Origin: Sphingomonas sp. LT1P40
GTDB lineage: Bacteria > Pseudomonadota > Alphaproteobacteria > Sphingomonadales > Sphingomonadaceae
Assembly: GCF_036663835.1 (NCBI RefSeq)
Contig: NZ_JAXOJT010000002.1
Coordinates: 558,001-622,000 of the forward strand
Length of the DNA: 64,000 nucleotides
Reading direction: 5' to 3'
In this document: one piece after another, positions 9,249 to 16,391 of the stretch
Position numbering within the stretch: the stretch's first letter is position 1
How the letters are laid out: every line of letters begins with the position of its first letter
The notes under the pieces: generated by a model
What the model was told of the DNA's origin: nothing
The model's input: the letters and a program-made list of their open reading frames with translations, nothing else
Database searches by the model: none
Program-made: the position numbers and the translations under genes

Positions 9249-9680
9249 TCAGTTCAACAGCGCGTTGAACACAGCCTTGCCGTTCTGCTCGGTCGATAGT
9301 CCCACGAACAGGTCGAAGGCGCCAGTCGAACTATGCGAAACCTGATAGGTCTTGTCGCCCACCGGTGCCATCCGGGCATCCATCTCGAAGAACACGTAAA
9401 ACGGCAAATCGCGGCCCAGCTCAGGCGGCCGTCCGGCATCGGAGACGCCCCGTTTGATCGCCGTCAGCGTGGCGACGGCCTTGCCGCTCTCGCCCGTGAT
9501 CGTGAATGTCTGGCCGAGCAGGGTTTCCCATCTGCCCACTTCGCCCTGAGTCAACGGCGGCGCCTTTTTCTCCGCGGCAACCTTGACCAGGCCCGATCCC
9601 GCGCCATCGCAACCGGCCAGTCCGGCCGCAACCAGCCCCCCGATTACAAATCTGCGGCGCGAAGGTGCTTCGGTATTCAT
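9249..9680 (-). CDS. DUF6916-family lipoprotein with Tat-type signal
   Basis: 143 residues. The start is the ATG at 9680, 6 nt after GGAGAG (a GTG one codon earlier is less likely). The N-terminus has a twin-arginine stretch (Arg8-Arg10, S-R-R-R-F) followed by a hydrophobic segment and a lipobox LAGC with Cys24, so it looks Tat-exported and lipid-anchored. The mature part matches the DUF6916 pattern seen at 6792-7085: 'WETLLGQTFTI', an Ala-Thr-Leu strand, 'FYVFFEMDAR' and a final 'FDLFVGLS'. It probably leads the collar-GNAT transcript. Function unknown. Confidence 0.75.
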   Translation of the reverse strand: MNTEAPSRRRFVIGGLVAAGLAGCDGAGSGLVKVAAEKKAPPLTQGEVGRWETLLGQTFTITGESGKAVATLTAIKRGVSDAGRPPELGRDLPFYVFFEMDARMAPVGDKTYQVSHSSTGAFDLFVGLSTEQNGKAVFNALLN

Positions 9681-9757
9681 CACGCTCTCCCCCTGACTGA
9701 GGCATAGACCGCAATTATGCGTCCGCCTAGAGTTTTCAGGGGGTGCTGCCGGTCAAG

Positions 9758-10015
9758 TTACAGCCCGATCCTGTCGAGCGCCGACGCGACTTCGGGATCC
9801 ATTGCCGCTTCACCCCTGGGCGAGAGGCGGTTGAGTGCGGTCTGCACGCGCTTCTGTGCGACTTGCAGCGTCTTGTGCCGCACGGCGCGAACGACATTGG
9901 TGCGCCCCGAGGAACTTTCCCCCAGCAGGGCGGCCCATTTGGCCTCCTCCGCCGCGAGCAGCGCCAAGGCGAGTCGAAGGCCATCCCGCTGGCCATGGGC
10001 GTAATCGTCGGACAT
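9758..10015 (-). CDS. Hypothetical small cytosolic protein
   Basis: 85 residues from the ATG at 10015 (MSDDYAHGQRDG). It is rich in Ala, Leu and Arg, predicted to be helical, with no signal peptide, cysteine pair or known motif. Codon use is like that of the neighbours. It is divergent from the phospholipase gene, with about 70 nt between them for both promoters. I do not recognise the family; a longer start at 10057 is possible but its first 14 residues look non-coding. Confidence 0.55.
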   Translation of the reverse strand: MSDDYAHGQRDGLRLALALLAAEEAKWAALLGESSSGRTNVVRAVRHKTLQVAQKRVQTALNRLSPRGEAAMDPEVASALDRIGL

Positions 10016-10088
10016 CGGACCCTGATACGGCAACGGCGTCTGCCTAACGACTCGCAATCGTCATCGCGGGCTGGCATCTGGGGCCGCG

Positions 10089-11186
10089 ATGCGCTGTCTC
10101 CTTCTCTCCGCCGCGATCCTCGCCACCCCCGCCGCCGCGCAGGTGCGCGCCGTGCCCGCCCAGCCTGCGTCCGAGCGGGAGGCGTTGCGCGGGGTCGAGG
10201 TGATCCTCATCAACGAGGGCGCGGCCCCCGCTGCCGCCGAAGGGCCGCGCACGATCGAGGTGACGGCGGCGGACGGCACGCGGATGGTGCTCGAACGCCT
10301 GCCCGCGCCCGCCGCGATGCTGGCACCAGGCAGCTTTGCCAAGGCACGCTATGTCCCCGTTGCCTATGCCGCGCGCCCCGCGCCGCCGGTGCCGGGCAAG
10401 GATTTGCCCGCCGGGGTCGGCAGCGCCTATCCCGGCGATGCTCGCGCCCGCGCCCCGGTCGAGGTTGCAGGCGAGACCGAGGTGCAGCGCTCGGCTGGAA
10501 CGTCGTCGGCGTTCGTTGACCGCTTTTCTCCGCACGAGCCGATCTATGGGGTGTTCGGTAGCGACGATGCGGGGGCCAAGCTGCAGGTCAGCTTTGCGTT
10601 TCAGCCGTTCGATGGCGATGGGGCGCTCAGCCGCCTGAAATTCGCCTACACGCAAACCATGTTCTGGCGGATCGACCTGCCGTCCGGCCCGTTCGTCCAC
10701 ACCACTTACTCACCCGAAGTCTTCGCCGATGTCCCGATCGACGAGAGCGCGGCATTCGGCATCGGCTGGCGGCACGATTCGAACGGTCGCGGCAGTATCG
10801 GCTCGATCGACTCGAACCGCATCTTCGCGCGCTTCACCAAGGCGTTCGATCTGGGCGACGGCTGGCGCGCGGAGGTGACGCCGCAGGCTTGGGTCTATGT
10901 CGGGCAACAGGGCGTCGCCCCCGATCTTGACCGCTATTGGGGCAATGGCTCGCTTGGGCTGACGCTGGCCAAACCCGACAGCCTGAAGCTCACGCTCACC
11001 GCGCGCGGCAATCCCGACAGCGGGCGCGGCGCGGCGGAGTTGTTCGCCTCCTATCCGATGGCCGATCTGGGCGGCGGCTTCGGCATCTATCTGTTCGGTC
11101 AGGCGTTCACCGGGTTCGGTGAGGCACTGGACGATTATCGCCGTCGTGATACGCATGGCCGCATCGGCATCGCCCTTACTCGCTGA
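10089..11186 (+). CDS. pldA: Outer membrane phospholipase A (OMPLA family)
   Basis: 365 residues with a signal peptide (cleavage near residue 18, AAAQ). The C-terminal half is an OMPLA beta-barrel. The catalytic motif is intact: His229 and Ser231 in HDSNGR, and Asn243 in DSNR exactly 14 residues after the histidine, the same spacing as His142, Ser144 and Asn156 in the E. coli enzyme. It hydrolyses phospholipids that reach the outer leaflet when the outer membrane is damaged, as a calcium-dependent dimer. The first 110 residues after the signal are an Ala/Pro-rich extension not present in E. coli PldA. The gene is followed after 32 nt by a peroxiredoxin gene, so the two may be co-transcribed. 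Confidence 0.88.
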   Translation: MRCLLLSAAILATPAAAQVRAVPAQPASEREALRGVEVILINEGAAPAAAEGPRTIEVTAADGTRMVLERLPAPAAMLAPGSFAKARYVPVAYAARPAPPVPGKDLPAGVGSAYPGDARARAPVEVAGETEVQRSAGTSSAFVDRFSPHEPIYGVFGSDDAGAKLQVSFAFQPFDGDGALSRLKFAYTQTMFWRIDLPSGPFVHTTYSPEVFADVPIDESAAFGIGWRHDSNGRGSIGSIDSNRIFARFTKAFDLGDGWRAEVTPQAWVYVGQQGVAPDLDRYWGNGSLGLTLAKPDSLKLTLTARGNPDSGRGAAELFASYPMADLGGGFGIYLFGQAFTGFGEALDDYRRRDTHGRIGIALTR

Positions 11187-11218
11187 TCGCACACAACATA
11201 TTTTCCGGAGAGTTTTCG

Positions 11219-11764
11219 ATGCGCATGAAGCTGATCCTCGCCGCCCTGGCCGTCACCGCCAGCGTTCCCGCCACAGCTCAACTCGCACCGGGCAAGGTCG
11301 CACCCGATTTCACCACGCAGGGTGCGCTGGCGGGCAAGGAATTCAGGCTGAACCTGAAACAACAGCTAAAGAAGGGGCGGACGCTCGTCCTCTATTTCTA
11401 TCCGATGTCGTTCACACCCGGATGCAGTGCCGAGGCACAGGCGTTTGCAGCGGCGACGCCGGCGTTCAGGAAAGCAGGCGCGATCGTCATCGGCATGGCG
11501 GCCGACCCGATCGACAAGCTCAAGGAATTCTCGACCAAGGATTGCGCGAGCAAATTCGCGGTGGCGCAAGCGACCCCGGCGATCATCGACGGCTATGACG
11601 TGGCGCTGACACGCAACGGCGCGAAGACCGCGATGACCAGCCGCACCAGCTATGTCATCGCGCCGGACGGCAAGGTTCTCTATGCGCATAGCGAGATGAG
11701 TCCGGCCAATCACGTCAAGAACACGCTGGCGGCGGCGCAGGCGTACAAGACGCGGAAACGCTAA
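11219..11764 (+). CDS. Exported peroxiredoxin (AhpC/TSA, Bcp/PrxQ-like)
   Basis: 181 residues with a signal peptide (cleavage near residue 20), so the protein acts in the periplasm. The active site is 'PMSFTPGCS' with peroxidatic Cys69. There is no cysteine five residues later as in E. coli Bcp; instead Cys109 (DCASK) is placed where PrxQ-type enzymes that keep the resolving cysteine in helix 3 have it. It should reduce hydrogen peroxide and lipid hydroperoxides with thioredoxin-like partners. A GGAGAG lies 7 nt before the ATG at 11219; a second ATG two codons later is possible. It probably shares a transcript with pldA. Confidence 0.85.
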   Translation: MRMKLILAALAVTASVPATAQLAPGKVAPDFTTQGALAGKEFRLNLKQQLKKGRTLVLYFYPMSFTPGCSAEAQAFAAATPAFRKAGAIVIGMAADPIDKLKEFSTKDCASKFAVAQATPAIIDGYDVALTRNGAKTAMTSRTSYVIAPDGKVLYAHSEMSPANHVKNTLAAAQAYKTRKR

Positions 11765-11903
11765 ACATCCAATATGGGTATGTAAATTGCAACGGTCCGG
11801 GTCGCATTTCACCGGATTTTAGCAGTTAGCGCCTAATCCATGTTCATCAAATGCGTTGTCGGGCGCGTGTAATTGCGTCCTGGATGAGCGTGGGGTGGTT
11901 TCT

Positions 11904-12926
11904 ATGGCGGTGGCGAGGGCGATTCGTACCGTCGGGACTGGTGATCCAGCCCGACAATTGTACGAACGCATCGGCACATTTTTGTTCGATCAGCGGCTGG
12001 ATCCCGATCCGGCCAACTTCGCCTTTGCCTGGCATCTGCTCCACGATCCGGAGGGGCCGCTGGCGAAGGCGGTGGCGGCGCTGACCGACGGTGGTGTGCG
12101 ATTGACCAAGCGCGATATCGAGTCGCTCGGCTGTGAAGCGCCGGTCAGCGCGGACAATGTGCGTGCGCAAGCCGACGGCCTCGTCGCGCAGACCCAGATG
12201 CAGGTCGAAGGCTTTCAGGACATGGTTCAGGCGATCCGCGCCGAGACCGAGGATTTCGGGCGCAATCTCGCCGCCAGCGCGGATGCGATCCTGCGCGCGA
12301 CCGCCCCCGAAATGCCGGTGCTGGTCGATGTATCGCGCATTACCGCGACGATGCTGGAGCGTGTTCAAAGCGCCGAATCGCGGCTGGAATCGGCAACGCG
12401 CGAGGCGAGCGAGTTGCGCGACAAGCTGGAGGAGGCGCGCGATAATGCCCGCCGCGATCCGCTGACCGACCTGCCCAACCGCCGCGCATTCGAGGAAGGT
12501 TATGCCGCCGACACCGCAACCGGCGCGCAATTGTGCATCGCAGTGTGCGATGTCGATCACTTCAAGTCGGTCAATGACCGCTTTGGTCATGCGGTGGGCG
12601 ATCGCGTGCTCAAGAGCATCGCCGATACGCTGACGCAAAGTTGCGAAACCCATTTGGTCGCGCGCTATGGCGGGGAGGAGTTTGCGGTGCTGTTCGCGCA
12701 TGCCGATCTGGAGGCGGCGCGCGTGACGCTGGACAATGCCCGCGCGACCGTCGCCGCCAAACGCTATCGCCTGCGCGAGAGCGACGCGCCGCTCGGCGAG
12801 ATCACCTTTTCGGCAGGCGTCACGCGCGTCGTGATCGACGAAGGATTTGCCGCGAGCTTCCAGCGCGCCGATGCGTTGCTGTACCGCGCCAAGGGCGATG
12901 GGCGAAACTGCGTTTACGCGAGCTGA
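11904..12926 (+). CDS. Diguanylate cyclase (GGDEF domain)
   Basis: 340 residues. The N-terminal 150 residues are helical, without membrane spans, and have no family I recognise; a coiled coil (about 135-190) joins them to a full GGDEF domain that begins with 'DPLTDLPNRRAF'. The signature is GGEEF at 256-260 and the metal-binding 'DVDHFKSVND' is intact, so cyclic-di-GMP synthesis is expected. The inhibitory RxxD site that normally sits five residues before the signature is absent (CETH there), so product inhibition at this site is unlikely. The start at 11904 is chosen over a TTG at 11856 because GGGGTGG precedes it. The gene stands alone. Confidence 0.9.
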   Translation: MAVARAIRTVGTGDPARQLYERIGTFLFDQRLDPDPANFAFAWHLLHDPEGPLAKAVAALTDGGVRLTKRDIESLGCEAPVSADNVRAQADGLVAQTQMQVEGFQDMVQAIRAETEDFGRNLAASADAILRATAPEMPVLVDVSRITATMLERVQSAESRLESATREASELRDKLEEARDNARRDPLTDLPNRRAFEEGYAADTATGAQLCIAVCDVDHFKSVNDRFGHAVGDRVLKSIADTLTQSCETHLVARYGGEEFAVLFAHADLEAARVTLDNARATVAAKRYRLRESDAPLGEITFSAGVTRVVIDEGFAASFQRADALLYRAKGDGRNCVYAS

Positions 12927-12932
12927 TCGCCA

Positions 12933-12968
12933 CAACTGACAGTTGGTATAATTTCCCACGATCCGTGG
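12933..12968. promoter_or_regulatory. Two short palindromes and an extended -10-like box upstream of the sigma-54 promoter
   Basis: CAACTG-A-CAGTTG (12933-12945) is a perfect 13-nt palindrome; CCACG-ATC-CGTGG (12956-12968) is a second one. Between them lies TGGTATAAT (12945-12952), which resembles an extended -10 element but has no good -35. Their distance to the sigma-54 core at 13034 (about 70-100 nt) is right for binding sites of a bacterial enhancer-binding protein. The palindromes are seen directly; the regulatory role is inferred. Confidence 0.4.
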
Positions 12969-13033
12969 CGTAAATCACCAACAGTGACAGCAACAAAATT
13001 AAAATCTCTGTGTTATCAGATACTTACAGAACC

Positions 13034-13049
13034 TGGCACGCTCCCTGCA
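13034..13049 (+). promoter_or_regulatory. Sigma-54 (RpoN) promoter, -24/-12
   Basis: TGGCACG-N4-CTGCA, one mismatch from the usual TGGCACG-N4-TTGCA. The GG of the -24 element and the GC of the -12 element are separated by 10 nt, the fixed spacing required by sigma-54. Transcription would start near 13060, leaving a leader of about 45 nt before the ATG at 13106. This placement also argues against the longer reading frame that begins at 13010, because that frame would run through the promoter. Confidence 0.7.
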
Positions 13050-13105
13050 ATCATTCTGGCATCTCGCCGGATGGTCCGGCGAACACGCAAAGGGAGTTAA
13101 ATATC

Positions 13106-13216
13106 ATGGCAATCCGGTTTGAATCGTTCGCTCGCTACGCCGTCTCGTTCGTCGGCGCTGCTGCTGTCACCGTCCTGATGATCGCCAACACCGTCAGCAT
13201 GGGTCCGGTCGCCTGA
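13106..13216 (+). CDS. Small single-span membrane peptide 1 (36 aa)
   Basis: MAIRFESFARYAVSF... to ...SMGPVA, preceded by AAAGGGAG at about 9 nt. Short basic N-terminus, one hydrophobic span (about residues 12-27) and a short polar tail ending Val-Ala. It is the first gene after the sigma-54 promoter and is followed 38 nt later by a second peptide of the same plan. The family is unknown to me. The clear ribosome binding site, the promoter and the tandem paralogue make it more than a chance frame. Confidence 0.6.
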   Translation: MAIRFESFARYAVSFVGAAAVTVLMIANTVSMGPVA

Positions 13217-13254
13217 CCGCACCCGGACATCCAATGCACAAGGGAAACAAAATC

Positions 13255-13353
13255 ATGGCACGCCAAATCCTCGTCGGGATCGTTTCGTTCGGTCTCACCG
13301 GTCTGATGATCCTCACCACCGCCGCCCCGCAGGCCTCAGGCTTCATCGCCTGA
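13255..13353 (+). CDS. Small single-span membrane peptide 2 (32 aa)
   Basis: Starts MARQILVGIVSFGLTG and ends ASGFIA, with AAGGGAAACAAAATC before the ATG. Like peptide 1 it has a few charged residues, a single hydrophobic span (about 5-22) and a tail ending Ile-Ala; both have Ser-Phe in the first half and a Leu-Met-Ile run. It probably arose by duplication and is co-transcribed with peptide 1. Possible jobs include a membrane-stress peptide or a small regulator of a membrane complex; nothing in the sequence decides this. Confidence 0.58.
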   Translation: MARQILVGIVSFGLTGLMILTTAAPQASGFIA

Positions 13354-13381
13354 GCCTGCGCGGCCCGCCCGTCCGCTCAGG
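13349..13381. terminator. Possible bidirectional terminator hairpin
   Basis: CCTGAGC (13349-13355) and GCTCAGG (13375-13381) form a 7-bp stem around a GC-rich 19-nt loop. It spans the stop codons of peptide 2 and of the convergent YetF gene. There is no T-run, so it is not a classical intrinsic terminator. Confidence 0.3.
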
Positions 13382-13859
13382 ACGGCTTGGGCGCGTCCGG
13401 CGGGGGACCGTCATCGTCACCCTCGCGCTTGATGAAGCTGATCCTCCCCTCGGGTTCGAGGATCGCCCAGGCCACCGTTTCGATCCGCGCGATCCCCGCC
13501 AGCCGCATTTCCGATTCGACTTCGGCGCGAGTGAGCCGGTCGCGTTTCAGGCTTTTCTCCAGCAGCACGCCGTGGCGGATCAGCACCAGCGGCTCGCCCT
13601 CGATCGCGCGCTCCGCCCGGCGTGACAGATAGGTCACCCAGCCCAGCACCACGGTCCAGAAGGCGAAGGTTCCAATCGCCAGCGTGGCCCCGGTCAGGCT
13701 GAAGTCGTTATGCGTGATCCCCTGTTGAATCAGGTCACCGACCACCACCAGCATCACCAGCTCGAACGGCGTCATCTGCCCCAGCTCGCGTTTGCCCATC
13801 AGGCGCAACAGCCCGAACAGAATGGCGAACATCACGCTGGCGCGAATGACGATATCCAT
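13377..13859 (-). CDS. YetF/DUF421-family membrane protein
   Basis: 160 residues. Two or three N-terminal transmembrane segments (from 'VIRASVMFAILFGLLRLMGKRELGQ' onwards; this Gly-Lys-Arg-Glu-Leu-Gly-Gln stretch is the family hallmark) precede a soluble C-terminal domain with 'PLVLIRHGVLLEKSLKRDRLTRAE'. YetF proteins are found in many bacteria, with no firmly assigned activity. The C-terminus is Pro/Asp-rich. The start codon overlaps the stop of the upstream gene (13859), so the pair is translationally coupled. Confidence 0.85.
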   Translation of the reverse strand: MDIVIRASVMFAILFGLLRLMGKRELGQMTPFELVMLVVVGDLIQQGITHNDFSLTGATLAIGTFAFWTVVLGWVTYLSRRAERAIEGEPLVLIRHGVLLEKSLKRDRLTRAEVESEMRLAGIARIETVAWAILEPEGRISFIKREGDDDGPPPDAPKPS

Positions 13860-14389
13860 CAGGGCAGGACCGTGATGCTGAGCGGCAGTTCGGCGATCGC
13901 GCGATCCCCGTCATGCAGGATGATCGTCCCGCTGGTTCCCGCGAACAAAGGCGGGTTGATCTGTCCGTCGATTTTGATGTCGAGCACATCGCCGGCCTTC
14001 ATCGCGCCATAGTCGAAACGGAACGCGCCCTTTTCCGATTTCTCTTCGCCAGGTGCGGGGATCATCGTGTTGATCGTCATGTCGCGCCACAGGGATGCGG
14101 GGATCGCAATCACCGCTTTTGCGATCGGCTGATGCGCGGTGACCTGAATGCGCGTCTCAAAGAACATGCCGTTGCGGATGACTCGGGGCGTGGCGACTTC
14201 CAGCCGCGCGGTTGCGCTATCCACCGTCACTGGCCGCACCTTGCCCCCGCCGAACGCGCCGAGCAGCGCCGCCAGCATCAATGCCGAAAGCACGATCAGC
14301 GACGCCCAGCGATGGCCCGCACCGCGCCCATCGACATGTGCCGGGACGATACCGTCGGGAGTCGGGAGCGGGCGGGCTTTATCAGGCAT
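13859..14389 (-). CDS. Hypothetical membrane-anchored protein
   Basis: 176 residues: a polar N-terminus, one transmembrane span at about 28-46, then a periplasmic beta-rich domain ('ATPRVIRNGMFFETRIQV', '...TIILHDGDRAIAELPLSITVLP'). No known motif. Its orthologues, as far as I recall, are annotated only as hypothetical. It is co-directional and coupled with YetF downstream. The 102 nt between its start and the divergent SDR gene hold the promoters of both. Confidence 0.7.
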   Translation of the reverse strand: MPDKARPLPTPDGIVPAHVDGRGAGHRWASLIVLSALMLAALLGAFGGGKVRPVTVDSATARLEVATPRVIRNGMFFETRIQVTAHQPIAKAVIAIPASLWRDMTINTMIPAPGEEKSEKGAFRFDYGAMKAGDVLDIKIDGQINPPLFAGTSGTIILHDGDRAIAELPLSITVLP

Positions 14390-14491
14390 CGGTTCGTCGC
14401 TGTAACGACGAAGCGGGCGTTAAGTTGCTCCAGCCGCCGGAACCCTCGCCTTGCCCCGCCGGTTTTCGCCGCAACCAGCGGAGTAGAAGCG

Positions 14492-15343
14492 ATGACCGAG
14501 ACAGCGGAAATGATCCATGAAGACGCGTTGCCCGGTGACGAGCACAGCCTTGACCCCGCGCCAGAATGGCAGCCGCGCTATCCCGGCTCGGGCCGGCTGA
14601 AGGGCAAGGTCGCACTGATTACCGGGGCCGATAGCGGCATCGGTCGCGCGGTCGCCGCGCTCTATGCGCGCGAAGGTGCGGATGTAGCGATCCTCTATCT
14701 GCTCGAAGACAAGGACGCCGCGGATACCAAGGCAATCGTCGAGGCCGAAGGCCGCCGCGCAATCACGATCAAGGCGGACGTCGGCTCGAAGAAGATGTGC
14801 GACCGCGCCATCGAGCAGACGGTGGCCGAACTCGGTCGCCTCGACATCCTCGTCAACAATGCCGGCGAGCAACATCCTGACAAGGATATCCGCGACATTA
14901 CCGAGGAACAGCTTCAGCGCACTTTCCAGACCAATATCTTCGGCATGTTCTATCTGGTGCAGGCGGCACTCCCGCATCTGGGCAAGGGGTCGGCGATCGT
15001 CAATTGCACCTCGGTCACCATGTATCAGGGCGCGAAGGAGCTGCTGGACTATTCGGCCACCAAGGGGGCGATCACCGCCTTCACCCGCTCGCTTTCGGAA
15101 AACCTGATCGAAAAGGGGATCCGCGTGAACGCCGTCGCGCCGGGCCCGATCTGGACGCCGCTCAACCCGTGCGGTGGCGCATCGCCCGAGAAACTGGAGA
15201 CGTTCGGCGAGGACACGCCGATCGGTCGCCCCGGCCAGCCCAACGAAGTCGCGCCCAGCTTCCTGTTTTTGGCGTGCGAGGACTCGAGCTACATGTCGGG
15301 ACAGGTGCTGCATCCCAATGGCGGGACCATCGTCAACGGCTGA
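14492..15343 (+). CDS. Short-chain dehydrogenase/reductase, YghA-like
   Basis: 283 residues. Rossmann motif TGADSGIGRA (about 46-55), NNAG (about 127-130), and YSATK as the catalytic Tyr-x3-Lys. The N-terminal extension with 'PEWQPRYPGSGRLKGKVALITG' is typical of the YghA/general-stress-protein-39 branch, which reduces aldehydes or ketones with NADPH. The start at 14492 has CGGAGTAGAAG before it; the long upstream extension of the frame is the reverse of the neighbouring gene and is not used. Codon use matches the region. Alone, divergent from the YetF pair. Confidence 0.88.
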   Translation: MTETAEMIHEDALPGDEHSLDPAPEWQPRYPGSGRLKGKVALITGADSGIGRAVAALYAREGADVAILYLLEDKDAADTKAIVEAEGRRAITIKADVGSKKMCDRAIEQTVAELGRLDILVNNAGEQHPDKDIRDITEEQLQRTFQTNIFGMFYLVQAALPHLGKGSAIVNCTSVTMYQGAKELLDYSATKGAITAFTRSLSENLIEKGIRVNAVAPGPIWTPLNPCGGASPEKLETFGEDTPIGRPGQPNEVAPSFLFLACEDSSYMSGQVLHPNGGTIVNG

Positions 15344-15389
15344 CCCTGCGCCGATTGACGCGCGGTGAGGGGCGGCGCATGGGGCGGCC

Positions 15390-16391
15390 ATGCGCTTCTT
15401 CTCCGACAATGCCGCCCCCGCCTGTCCCGAAGTGATCGCAGCGATCTCCGCCGCCAATGTGCAGGACACCGCCTATGACGGCGACCGGTTGAGTGCGTTG
15501 CTTGACGCGCGTTTTTCGGCGTTGTTCGAGACCGATGTCGCGGTGCTGTGGGTGCCGACCGGGACCGCCGCCAACTGTATCGCGCTCGCCGCACTCTGTC
15601 CGCCCGATGGCGGGGTGATCTGCCACCGCGAGGCGCATATCCAGATGGACGAGGCGGGCGCGCCAGAGTTCTTCACGCATGGCGCAAAGTTGATGCTCGC
15701 CGACGGTCCCGGCGCAAAACTGTCGCCCGATGCGGTGCGAGGGGTAATCGAGGCGGCCAAGCCCGGCGTGCACTGGGTGCAGCCGCACGCCATTTCGATC
15801 ACCAATGCCACCGAATATGGGCTGGCCTATACGCCTGCCGAGGTCGCGGCGATCGGTGCGCTGGCGCGTGGGCACGGGCTGGGGCTGCATATGGACGGTG
15901 CGCGTTTCGCCAACGCGCTGGTGCATCTCGGCTGCTCGCCTGCCGATGTGACGTGGCGCGCGGGTGTCGATGCGTTGAGCTTCGGCTTTATCAAAAATGG
16001 CGGCATGGGGGCGGAGGCGCTGGTGTTTTTCGACCCCGCGTTGGCGGATGGTGCGCGCCGCCGTCGCAAGCGGGCGGGGCATCTTCAGTCCAAAGGCCGC
16101 TATCTCGCCGCTCAGTTGCTGGCGATGCTCGCCGACGATGTGTGGTTGCGCAATGCGCGTGCCGCCAATGCCGGGGCGGCGCTGCTGGCGCAGGCGGCCG
16201 GCGAGCGGCTGGTTTACCCGGTCGAGGCAAACGAAGTATTCCTTCAGGTCACCGCCGATGAGGCCGCGAACCTGCGTGCGCGCGGTTTCGACTTTTACGA
16301 CTGGGCACCGGGCGAGGCGCGGCTGGTCGTCGCCTGGGATCAGGACGAGACGCAAGTCCGTCCGCTCGCCGACGCGATCGCCGCACTGTGA
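15390..16391 (+). CDS. Threonine aldolase-family PLP enzyme (low-specificity L-threonine aldolase-like)
   Basis: 333 residues of the beta-eliminating lyase/aldolase fold. 'FFSDNAAPACPEVI' at the start, 'HREAHIQMDEAGAPEFF', the 'LHMDGARFANAL' strand that holds the PLP-ring aspartate, and Lys202 in 'SFGFIKNGG' as the Schiff-base lysine. It should cleave threonine or related beta-hydroxy amino acids to glycine and an aldehyde. The usual SKG motif is FIKNGG here, as in a common proteobacterial subgroup. Its stop overlaps the GTG start of the EamA transporter by four bases, which suggests the transporter moves a related amino acid. Confidence 0.85.
   Translation: MRFFSDNAAPACPEVIAAISAANVQDTAYDGDRLSALLDARFSALFETDVAVLWVPTGTAANCIALAALCPPDGGVICHREAHIQMDEAGAPEFFTHGAKLMLADGPGAKLSPDAVRGVIEAAKPGVHWVQPHAISITNATEYGLAYTPAEVAAIGALARGHGLGLHMDGARFANALVHLGCSPADVTWRAGVDALSFGFIKNGGMGAEALVFFDPALADGARRRRKRAGHLQSKGRYLAAQLLAMLADDVWLRNARAANAGAALLAQAAGERLVYPVEANEVFLQVTADEAANLRARGFDFYDWAPGEARLVVAWDQDETQVRPLADAIAAL

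Noticed and set aside
11856..11903. TTG start for the diguanylate cyclase
   Set aside because: No ribosome binding site, and the extra 16 residues have no family support.
12945..12952. Sigma-70 promoter for the small peptides at TGGTATAAT
   Set aside because: Good -10 but no -35 at the right distance; kept only as part of the regulatory region.
13010..13216. Longer 68-residue start for membrane peptide 1
   Set aside because: The extension crosses the sigma-54 promoter and lacks a ribosome binding site; the ATG at 13106 has AAAGGGAG.
14420..15469. 349-residue minus-strand frame opposite the YghA-like gene
   Set aside because: Reverse shadow; no motif and no ribosome binding site.
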